Origin: Candidatus Bathyarchaeia archaeon | GTDB taxonomy: Archaea; Thermoproteota; Bathyarchaeia; Bathyarchaeales; Bathycorpusculaceae | Assembly (NCBI GenBank): GCA_038873195.1 | Contig: JAVZEV010000002.1 | Span: forward strand, 112,572 to 176,571 | DNA: 64,000 nt | Direction: 5' to 3' | Shown here: in pieces, positions 51,900-59,415 of the stretch | Position numbering within the stretch: position 1 is the first letter of the stretch | Layout of the letters: every line of letters starts with the position of its first letter | Notes under the pieces: model-generated | Told to the model about the DNA's origin: nothing | The model's database searches: none | Seen by the model: the letters and a program-made list of their open reading frames with translations, nothing else | Position numbers and translations under genes: made by a program

Positions 51900-52442
51900 T
51901 CAAAGTTTAAAACTTACTTCGAGACCTCCAGCACTTGCTGATATGTGTTTGCTCGCGTATTTTCCTGAGTGTCTTACATAATCCAGATAGTCCGGCGCAT
52001 GGTCCACGTTATCTGCGATCACAACACTTCCTTTGTGGAGTTTATCCTCGATTAACCGTAGATAATCCAGATATTGCCGTTTCTCAGCATCTATGAAAAC
52101 AAGATCAAACTTTCCCCTTAACTTCGGAATTATCTCAAGAGCGTCGCCGACCAAAACTTTAACCTTCGGCGGTATTTCCGCCTTTTTTATGTTATCTTTT
52201 GCAATTTCTGCTGCATGAGGATCAATCTCTATGGTGATCAGTTGGGCATCGCTTCCCAATTCTTTTCCCATGAGAATCGCTGAATAACCAATAAAAGTTC
52301 CAATTTCCAAAACATGTTTAGGTTTAATCTCGCGAATAATTTCAACTAAAATTCGACCTCTATCAGGCCCGACAATGGGTAAAAACTTACCTTTTTTAAT
52401 TTTGCTCTCAATTTCGCTCAAAACCTTCTCCACTTTGCCCAT
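51900..52442 (-). CDS. SAM-dependent O-methyltransferase (COMT-like)
   Basis: 180 residues, class I Rossmann fold. KPKHVLEIGTFIGYSAILMG is SAM motif I, then LITIEIDPHAAEIAKDN, VLVGDALEIIPKLRGKFDLV and FIDAEKRQYLDYLRLIEDKL with the acidic metal-binding residues, and VVIADNVDHAPDYLDYV. This is the metal-dependent catechol O-methyltransferase class; the substrate is unknown. It shares a strand with, and lies downstream of, a second methyltransferase. Confidence 0.88.
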   Translation of the reverse strand: MGKVEKVLSEIESKIKKGKFLPIVGPDRGRILVEIIREIKPKHVLEIGTFIGYSAILMGKELGSDAQLITIEIDPHAAEIAKDNIKKAEIPPKVKVLVGDALEIIPKLRGKFDLVFIDAEKRQYLDYLRLIEDKLHKGSVVIADNVDHAPDYLDYVRHSGKYASKHISASAGGLEVSFKL

Positions 52443-52652
52443 CTGTTCTTATCCAACCTACAGGCTGCGCCAATACTGTGGTCGTGCCAAAATAAAAACT
52501 CATCGAGAACATCAAAATGTTAAAGCGTAGAATCATATTCTATTAGTCATCGTTAACAGAAAACCTAACCCTTGATGGTGTTTGTTGCCGCTGTCTTTTA
52601 CGAAAATTTTTAGCTTTCCTTCGTTTTACCTATTTCATTCTGCAGGTTTTTC

Positions 52653-53288
52653 TCATGTAGTTAATAGGGTTGTTTTTCCGTAGTATGTGGGGGTTGTTTT
52701 GATGTTTTTGAAGCCTGTTTTGGACATGAGGTTTTCGATGTATTCTTTTTTGTAGTGGATTATGTTTGTTTTTAGTTTCATGGGGAGGTTCATTAGGGCT
52801 ACAGCCAAGTAGAATGGTGTTGAAGTTATTGCTTGGAGCGGTTTCTGTTTTATAAGCAGCTTGTAGTCGCTTACTCCTTTTGTGTAGGCGACCGTTTGCA
52901 CGTATACGAGGCTTAGCCTACCGCCCTTCTTTAAAACCCTTTTTACCTCTGAAACCAGCCTTTGCACGGAATAGGGTGGTATATAGCTGATGAAATTAAC
53001 TGCGGAAATTCCATCTAAACTTTCATCCTTGAAAGGCAGTTTATCCACAAACCTATAAAGGTGAATTTTGGCGGAATACGCCGCTTTTTGCCTTTTCATT
53101 TTTGCGTAAGCCACTTTCAACGCTGAAAAGGAATAGTCTAACCCATATACGATTGCGCCCTTTGATATGAGCAGTTGTATTAGGTTGCCTGTTCCACACC
53201 CCAAATCAAGGTATACGCTATTCTTTTTGGGAGACAAGCTTTCAGCAACCTTCTCCATCATCTCCATATATGAGGGGAGAATGCGCAT
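52653..53288 (-). CDS. Class I SAM-dependent methyltransferase
   Basis: 211 residues. SAM motif I is VYLDLGCGTGNLIQLL, followed by YGLDYSFSALKVAYAKMKRQ and LPFKDESLDGISAVNFISYI with VKRVLKKGGRLSLVYV. This is the general UbiE/Methyltransf_11 layout. The C-terminal 60 residues are basic and hydrophobic and may touch a membrane or a lipid substrate. Confidence 0.82.
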   Translation of the reverse strand: MRILPSYMEMMEKVAESLSPKKNSVYLDLGCGTGNLIQLLISKGAIVYGLDYSFSALKVAYAKMKRQKAAYSAKIHLYRFVDKLPFKDESLDGISAVNFISYIPPYSVQRLVSEVKRVLKKGGRLSLVYVQTVAYTKGVSDYKLLIKQKPLQAITSTPFYLAVALMNLPMKLKTNIIHYKKEYIENLMSKTGFKNIKTTPTYYGKTTLLTT

Positions 53289-53439
53289 CCTATCATAGAA
53301 AAAGGGATTGTGGAGGAAAGCTCCATTTGTTATGCTAAAAACTTTCTCCTAAATTGTTTGGGCTCTCGCATAATTGATGGCATTATGTTGTTCTAGATAA
53401 TTGTGTGTCCTCCGTATATGTAAAGTCAAAATGGAAAAA

Positions 53440-53449
53440 TTTATAAAAT
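53440..53449 (+). promoter_or_regulatory. TATA box giving a probably leaderless transcript
   Basis: TTTATAAAAT, 21-30 bases before the ATG at 53470. The standard distance puts transcription start at or within a few bases of the ATG, and no Shine-Dalgarno sequence is present. Confidence 0.45.
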
Positions 53450-53469
53450 GTTATCATATAAAAAAATTT

Positions 53470-54000
53470 ATGCGCCAACAACGGAACTTACTAATAACAG
53501 ATGACTTATTGATATTGGTAGGATCGATTATATTATGCGTATATGGTTTTGATGTGCCAAAAAATATGAAACTTATAGTTGACGGAAACGATCCATATTT
53601 TACTCCTCGAATATTTAATGACGCAAACATGATTAAGCTTATGAACCTAATTTGGATAGCAGGAATTATTGGTATAATAGGGTCCGTCTTAAGTTTGTCA
53701 TATAAGTTAATTACTAAAAGAGAACAAGGAAAGGAGCTCTATATATTTAAGTTGGTTAAGGAGTTTAGTATCCTAGGTGTTTTCTTGTTGTTGCTAGTTT
53801 TAATTCAAGCCTGCTTTTTTAACTTTATTTTCATGACAGCATCTCAAAAGGAGTTGTTTGGCATTTGGTTCGGAGAATCTTTTCTGAAGCTCTTTTTAGG
53901 AGCATGCTTGATTTCCGCTGGAATTTTGTTATCGTCACTTAAGCCTATATCATGGCGTATGGGAGGAAAAAAAGAAGATGCAAAACATCAAGCTTGTTGA
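53470..54000 (+). CDS. Four-helix membrane protein of unknown function
   Basis: 176 residues from ATG 53470 (the frame is open 23 codons further back through the TATA region). Membrane segments: LLILVGSIILCVYGF, LIWIAGIIGIIGSVLSLSY, FSILGVFLLLLVLIQACFF and LFLGACLISAGILLSSL. A polar extracellular loop (VDGNDPYFTPRIFNDANM) lies between helices 1 and 2. It overlaps the next gene by 23 bases, indicating coupled translation of the two. AT-rich and without recognised relatives. Confidence 0.6.
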   Translation: MRQQRNLLITDDLLILVGSIILCVYGFDVPKNMKLIVDGNDPYFTPRIFNDANMIKLMNLIWIAGIIGIIGSVLSLSYKLITKREQGKELYIFKLVKEFSILGVFLLLLVLIQACFFNFIFMTASQKELFGIWFGESFLKLFLGACLISAGILLSSLKPISWRMGGKKEDAKHQAC

Positions 54001-54556
54001 ATCAAAAACTCTCAAGTTTTCAGTAATCTTCTGCGCGGTAATATTGATTCTTTCGGCTTTTTCTTTGGATATTTCACTTGTTCTCAATTTTTCTGAAGAT
54101 GAAAGTAGCATTTTAAGGAAAGCAGAGTATTCTCCCTACGGAAGAAATAAATACTTTGCTATAGCGCTAGGGATTGACGTTACATGGTTAAATTTAGTTT
54201 TTATATTCGCCCTGGCATCATTAATATTAGGAGGTATGCTTTTTTTGAATCGGTTCCTCGTCGAGGTTGACGAAGCCTATCTAGAAAGGGAAGCGAAAGT
54301 CATTAGGAATATAGCAAGGTTTTTTGGAATAATATCAATGTTAGGAGTGATATTGTTCATAGCAGAAATTTTAAAGTTCAATATGCATGCCTCAAACGTG
54401 CCAACGCAACTGAGCGTGTCCCCTGATATAGGCTGGTATACATGTCTCATAGCAAGCATTCTTTTCTTTGTCGTAGCGAAAAAAACTCCAGTTAAGAGGG
54501 CTAAAAGTACTGAATCGTTAACACTCAATAAAGATAAGAAACTAGAAGAAAAATAA
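53978..54556 (+). CDS. Four-helix membrane protein, partner of the preceding gene
   Basis: 192 residues, start ATG with GGGAGGA 10 bases upstream inside the previous gene. Membrane segments near 10-30, 62-82, 105-125 and 142-160, an external loop after helix 1 (SEDESSILRKAEYSPYGRNK) and a Lys-rich tail. Same size and helix layout as its neighbour, suggesting a hetero-oligomer or an old duplication, but I see no clear sequence identity between them. The 295 bases after it hold no gene I can support. Confidence 0.6.
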   Translation: MQNIKLVESKTLKFSVIFCAVILILSAFSLDISLVLNFSEDESSILRKAEYSPYGRNKYFAIALGIDVTWLNLVFIFALASLILGGMLFLNRFLVEVDEAYLEREAKVIRNIARFFGIISMLGVILFIAEILKFNMHASNVPTQLSVSPDIGWYTCLIASILFFVVAKKTPVKRAKSTESLTLNKDKKLEEK

Positions 54557-54851
54557 GAATCTAGACTCTTCGCGTTTCCAGTTTACACCGCTATTTACTT
54601 ATCCTCTATCCTTCTCCATGAGTGCCTTTTTTGTTTGTCCATATCTTCTTAAGAGTGGGCGGAAGGAACTTCTGCTAGTAAAGTGATCGCTGAAGCATGC
54701 ATTTCTGCATATCTCACAGAGTCTATGGAAATGCCTTGCGAATGACTTAAGCTACATGAAGGAAATTAAAAATAAAAGTTCAGGTCAACCTTCGTTTGTT
54801 TTCTGTTAGTCGCTGTTAATGGAATAGATCGGATATTAATTGCTTTTTATG

Positions 54852-56393
54852 TTAGGTTCTTAATGCGTGTGTTATGTCGCTTCTTGTTAGGATTCCAAGC
54901 AGTGTTTCCTTGTTTTCCTTGCTGACGACCAGTAGTCTTCCAATGTTGTGTTTGTTCATTTTTTCGAAGGCTTCTGCTACTGATTCTTCTGGAAAAGTTG
55001 TGACTAATTTTTTTGTGCAGATTTCCCCGAGAGATGTTTTGTTTCTTCTTTCTTTTGGAACTTTCATTACGTCTTGCAATGTAACTATTCCTAAGAGTTT
55101 GCCGGACTCGCTTACTATTGGGAAGCCTATGTGATGGTGCTCTGCTACTTTGTCAAAGAATTCATTTATTGTCATTGTAGGCGTTAGCGTGATGACGTTT
55201 TTGGTCATAATTTGTTCTACTTTCATTTCATTTAGTATGCTGATTTCGGTTGGTGTTGGCTTTGTGTGGAACTCTGCGGCTGTGGGTATTGTTATGCCTT
55301 CTTTTTCCATGTTTCTGCTTTCTTGCAATGCGTGGTTTCTTTTTTGAGTTGATATGTTGATTAAGTGTGCTAGTGTGTCTGGTTCTGTGGCTATTTCTTT
55401 GGTTGTTAAGATTTCCTTTTCAACTGCTAGGTTAAGTAAGTCTTCGCCTTTTTTGGTTCTGACTATTATTATTGACCAGTCTTTTAGTGGGGGTGCTCCG
55501 CCAACGCTTATGTCTGCAAGTTCAGATGTGAAGTCTGTACATGTTCTGCAGCGGTTCATGATGTGAGGTTTGACTTTTGCTATAGGAATTCGGAATATGT
55601 GATTTCCCGTTGTCACCACATAATTGTCTCCTTCCAAGTCAACATTCTTAATTTCGTTAGCTGCAACGTTATGTTCTTGCAGAAGATATTCTAACAGTCG
55701 GCCAATTGAGAAAGTCCATAGGCAAAAAAGCCCTATTGTTATTTCCAAGCTGTCGATAAATTTATGTTGCCAAGCCTCAAGTTTTCGAAGGGCGAGGACA
55801 TGGCACGGGATTCCAACGAAGGCTATGTGAACTTTTCCATGTTCAAAGACTGCGCGACCAAAGGCTTCTGCAACTGCGCTGGGCATGATTTTTGAGTCTA
55901 CAGCGGAAAGGGCGTCGTCTGGCACGAGGCTTATTTGAGGCTTAACTTTTATTGGTAAGCTTGGAGAAACCTTTGAAACAATGGCGCTGTCGATTATTTT
56001 TTGATTGATGGCGAAATTGAGTAAAGCGTTTATAACTCCACCGCTTTTTGTTGCTTCTCTTATTGTTGGGTTAGTTGCTTGTGCAAGTAGAATCTTCCTA
56101 TAATAGCCTAATGCTTCTCTTCTATGTGGTGCATCCGCCACGAACCTTAATGTTTCATATAATAGTGCGTCGGTGTGTGGGCATATGTCGTAACAGACCG
56201 GGCAAGTGTTCAAATGTTCAGAACAATCATACAGTCTATCAGGCTTGTTCTCTACAAGTTTTATGGCGTGGATTGGACAAGCGGCTTCACATGCGCCACA
56301 CGCGGTGCAAAAATCATGATCTATTACAAGTCGTTTTAAATCATCGAAAGCTATTAATCTATTTTTGTTTGTCTGCGTTTGCGACTCCTCCAT
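54852..56393 (-). CDS. Ferredoxin-FrhB-CBS fusion flavoprotein (F420-type oxidoreductase subunit)
   Basis: 513 residues in three parts. Residues about 22-75 form a ferredoxin-like domain with CTACGACEAACP, a 4Fe-4S motif, then CPVCYDICP. Residues about 95-345 match the FrhB/FdhB/FpoF family that binds FAD and coenzyme F420, with TKSGGVINALLNFAI, GIPCHVLALRKLEAW, IGLFCLW and NRCRTCTDFTSELADISVGG. The C-terminus (about 390-513) is a CBS pair (VEQIMTKNVITLTPTMTINE; LGEICTKKLVTTFPEESVAE) that normally senses adenosine nucleotides. Last gene of the NuoL-M-N operon, 17 bases after NuoN, so it probably feeds electrons from F420H2 or ferredoxin to that module. Confidence 0.87.
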   Translation of the reverse strand: MEESQTQTNKNRLIAFDDLKRLVIDHDFCTACGACEAACPIHAIKLVENKPDRLYDCSEHLNTCPVCYDICPHTDALLYETLRFVADAPHRREALGYYRKILLAQATNPTIREATKSGGVINALLNFAINQKIIDSAIVSKVSPSLPIKVKPQISLVPDDALSAVDSKIMPSAVAEAFGRAVFEHGKVHIAFVGIPCHVLALRKLEAWQHKFIDSLEITIGLFCLWTFSIGRLLEYLLQEHNVAANEIKNVDLEGDNYVVTTGNHIFRIPIAKVKPHIMNRCRTCTDFTSELADISVGGAPPLKDWSIIIVRTKKGEDLLNLAVEKEILTTKEIATEPDTLAHLINISTQKRNHALQESRNMEKEGITIPTAAEFHTKPTPTEISILNEMKVEQIMTKNVITLTPTMTINEFFDKVAEHHHIGFPIVSESGKLLGIVTLQDVMKVPKERRNKTSLGEICTKKLVTTFPEESVAEAFEKMNKHNIGRLLVVSKENKETLLGILTRSDITHALRT

Positions 56394-56410
56394 TTAATAT
56401 TTAGAGAAAG

Positions 56411-57913
56411 TTATGGCATAAAAGGAAACTGTTGCATTACTGGGTCTATGAGGTTTAAAACTGCTGCTGGATAAACGCCTAAAACGATTATCGCGATGGC
56501 AAGGATGAACATTGGAACAAGCAGTTTCTTTGGTTCTTTAATTTTAGTTTCTGTTTCTCGCATCAGTTTTTTTCCATACATATAGTTGATTAGCCTCAAA
56601 AGGTATGCAGCTTGGATGACGCTGGTTAAGACGCCTATTACCGCTAGCCAGCCAAGGTTGCCTTCTATTGCTGATGTAAAAACTAAATACTTAGCCATAA
56701 AACCAGCAAAGGGTGGAACCCCAGCGAATGAAAAGGCTGATAGAAGTAGAATTAAGCTTGTAAGTGGCATTTTTCTTCCAATTCCAGAAAAGTCTTCTAA
56801 AGTTTTGAAGCCCATGCTGTTAAATATTCCTACGGTCATGAACGCGAGGGCTGTTGTTATTCCACCTATAAGGAAGAAGTAGAGGTTCCCCATTATGCCT
56901 AGTGGTGTTACGCTTGTTATTGCTACAAGATTGTAGCCTACATCTGCAATACATATGTAAGCGATTAAACGTTTCACGTTTCTTTCGGTCAAAGCGAACA
57001 GGTTGCCAACAACCATTGTTAACGCTGAAAGAACTGCAAACAAGAAGTTCCATGGCAAAACGGTTGGCGGGGTCAAAATGTAGATGAGAACTCTTAGCAA
57101 GACATAGTAGCTTCCTTGGTCAACGATGGCTGAAAGAAAGGCTGAGGAAGAGGCTGGCGCTGCTGTGTATGCGTCTGGCAACCACATGTGGAATGGCACG
57201 ACAGCCGCTTCTATCGAGTATCCTGCTGCAATAAAAATGAATGCCATCTCAAGTAAGTGCTTATCCGCAAGAGAAGCCAGTGCATGTTTTACCTCCCAAA
57301 AATTAAGCGAACCTGTAAGGGCGTAAATCACTGAAAGCCCATAAATTATGAAGGCTGAAGCTATTATTATCATGATCAGATACTTTAGCGTGGCATGCAA
57401 TGACTTTGCTGTTTTTTGGTATAGCATTAAGAAGCTTGAGCCAGCGGCTGTTGCTTCCCAAAAAATGAAAAGCGTCAATAAATCGCCAGCAAGGGCTGTT
57501 CCTATAACGCAGCCAATAGTCATTAACATAACAGTGTAATAGCGTTCTGAAAGCTCTCCATCAGAACCTATGGAAAAGAGGCTGTATACGGTAACAACTG
57601 CCCCTACGCCTGTGAAAATTATCGCCATGTAAACTGACACTGCATCCACCAAAAACCTGCTGGAGAAAATAGTTGAGGAACCTTCAATTAGAGACAGGTT
57701 TATAAAAGGCTGAGGGGATGGTTCAGCATAATATTTCAGTGCAAGGTTCGCTACAGTCAGACCGGCGATAACGAAAATTGTTAAGAACCAACAAAGAATC
57801 AAAACATTTTTCCCGCTTCCTTTTTTACGAGTAATTTTAACAATTGGAATCGTTAAAAGAGAAAACAAAACGAAGGCGATTATTGGTAAAGATGCATCCA
57901 AAAGCTCTATCAT
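56411..57913 (-). CDS. NuoN/FpoN-like antiporter-type subunit with altered pore residues
   Basis: 500 residues, about 14 membrane helices. Proton/Na+-translocating subunit family of Complex I, F420H2 dehydrogenase and Mrp antiporters. FIFWEATAAGSSFLML keeps the TM5 glutamate. In the TM7-TM8 region (YSIEAAVVPFHMWLPDAY and FLSAIVDQGSYYVLLR) the positions of the usual lysines appear to be Glu and Asp. RLIAYICIADVGYNLVAI is conserved. Middle-late gene of the operon, 12 bases after NuoM. Confidence 0.88.
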   Translation of the reverse strand: MIELLDASLPIIAFVLFSLLTIPIVKITRKKGSGKNVLILCWFLTIFVIAGLTVANLALKYYAEPSPQPFINLSLIEGSSTIFSSRFLVDAVSVYMAIIFTGVGAVVTVYSLFSIGSDGELSERYYTVMLMTIGCVIGTALAGDLLTLFIFWEATAAGSSFLMLYQKTAKSLHATLKYLIMIIIASAFIIYGLSVIYALTGSLNFWEVKHALASLADKHLLEMAFIFIAAGYSIEAAVVPFHMWLPDAYTAAPASSSAFLSAIVDQGSYYVLLRVLIYILTPPTVLPWNFLFAVLSALTMVVGNLFALTERNVKRLIAYICIADVGYNLVAITSVTPLGIMGNLYFFLIGGITTALAFMTVGIFNSMGFKTLEDFSGIGRKMPLTSLILLLSAFSFAGVPPFAGFMAKYLVFTSAIEGNLGWLAVIGVLTSVIQAAYLLRLINYMYGKKLMRETETKIKEPKKLLVPMFILAIAIIVLGVYPAAVLNLIDPVMQQFPFMP

Positions 57914-57925
57914 CTGCGTTCCTCA

Positions 57926-59404
57926 CTAGACAAAGCTTACGCTTGAAATTAGTTGTATGAAGAATGTGGGCCATATTCCAAGTATAACTGTGAGCACGGC
58001 TAGAATAATCATGGCTAACTTCATATAGGGGGGAGCATCGGAAACTTTTTCGTGTTTTGTTTCGCCGAGATAGACGTGGCTTAAAAATCTTAGAGCGTAG
58101 GCTAGGGACAAAACTGTGGCTACAAGCATCAGTGCTGTTGGAATGAGATAGAAGTTTTCAATTTTGATTGTTTGAAATGCTCCAACAAATATCAGAAATT
58201 CGCTTATGAAACATGCAAATGGTGGTATTCCTGCAATACTTAACGCTGCTATTGTAGAAACGGTGGCTGTAATTGGCATTTTCCCCGCAAGCCCGCCCAT
58301 TTCACGTATGTCGCGAATTTCAAGTTGTTTCATAACGGCGCCTGCCGACAAAAAGAATAAGCCTTTACTCACGGCATGGTTTACAAGGTGTAAAACTGTT
58401 CCTGTGACGGGTTCTTGGAATGGAAAGAGTGAAAGCCCGAAGAGAACATAGCCCATGTGGGCTATGCTAGAATAGGCGATTATCCGTTTTATGTCAGTTT
58501 CCACCAAGGCGATTAAGGAACCAAAAAAGGCGGATATTATTCCAAAAATAGTTAATCCGTGCAGGAAGATGTTTCCAAAATCTGTTGCCATCACTGCTGG
58601 AAAAACTGTCCCTAGAGATACGCGTAGTATTGCGTAAGCGCCGGCGCTGATTATTACGCCGCTTAATAATGCAGACATGGGTGCAGGTGCTTCGGAATGT
58701 GCGTCGGGCAACCACATGTGAACCGGAACTGCAGCCATCTTGACTGCGAAACCAACTGTCAGAGATAGCAGTATCCATTTGACGAGCTCTGGGTTAGCTA
58801 TCATTAGCGCGGTTTGCGCTTGGAACATGTCCAAGTCGCCTGTGACCATGAATATTGCGCCTATGCCCAATAAGACGAAGACTGCACCAGCGTGGGTGAA
58901 TATGAAGAATTTGAAGGCTGCTCTGTATGGTTCCTTGTAGCCCCATCCGCCAATTATGAAGTATGATGGTAGAAGCATCAGTTCCCAGCAGAAATAGAAT
59001 AACATAAGGTTTGATGTAATGAAGACGCCAACAAGCCCTATTGAAAGCAATGTTAAAAGAGCGTAGTATTCAGCTAGCCCCTTCCTCTCTTGCATGTAAT
59101 TTATTGAAAAGAGCGCGGCTGCTAGAATGAGTATTAGGGTTATTATTGCCATTGAGAGGCTTATTCCGTCTACGAAAAGTGTAAAAGAAGCGTGGAGAAC
59201 CGGAATCCAATAGTAAGATTCGACATACTTGTGGTCTGTACTGTTTAGGATTGTTGGCACAGTTGTAGAGAAAATTGCGACGTTAATTAGGCATAGTAAG
59301 GCTATTAAGAAGGCTGCACTTTTAGGAGATTTTTTGCCTGAAAAATAAACGAATGGAACAGCCAATGCAGGCAAAATTATTGTTAACAAAAGTGTGTTTT
59401 GCAT
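57926..59404 (-). CDS. NuoM/FpoM-like antiporter-type subunit
   Basis: 492 residues, about 14 helices. LMLFYFCWELMLLPSYFIIG carries the TM5 Glu, and FAVKMAAVPVHMWLPDAHSE the TM7 Lys; the TM8 Lys of E. coli NuoM is replaced by Ser in SGVIISAGAYAILR. ETDIKRIIAYSSIAHMGYVL and GLFFLSAGAVMKQLEIRDI are family hallmarks. Ion-pumping subunit of a respiratory Complex I-like enzyme. It lies 11 bases after NuoL. Confidence 0.93.
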   Translation of the reverse strand: MQNTLLLTIILPALAVPFVYFSGKKSPKSAAFLIALLCLINVAIFSTTVPTILNSTDHKYVESYYWIPVLHASFTLFVDGISLSMAIITLILILAAALFSINYMQERKGLAEYYALLTLLSIGLVGVFITSNLMLFYFCWELMLLPSYFIIGGWGYKEPYRAAFKFFIFTHAGAVFVLLGIGAIFMVTGDLDMFQAQTALMIANPELVKWILLSLTVGFAVKMAAVPVHMWLPDAHSEAPAPMSALLSGVIISAGAYAILRVSLGTVFPAVMATDFGNIFLHGLTIFGIISAFFGSLIALVETDIKRIIAYSSIAHMGYVLFGLSLFPFQEPVTGTVLHLVNHAVSKGLFFLSAGAVMKQLEIRDIREMGGLAGKMPITATVSTIAALSIAGIPPFACFISEFLIFVGAFQTIKIENFYLIPTALMLVATVLSLAYALRFLSHVYLGETKHEKVSDAPPYMKLAMIILAVLTVILGIWPTFFIQLISSVSFV

Positions 59405-59415
59405 TTTTTCGCCTC

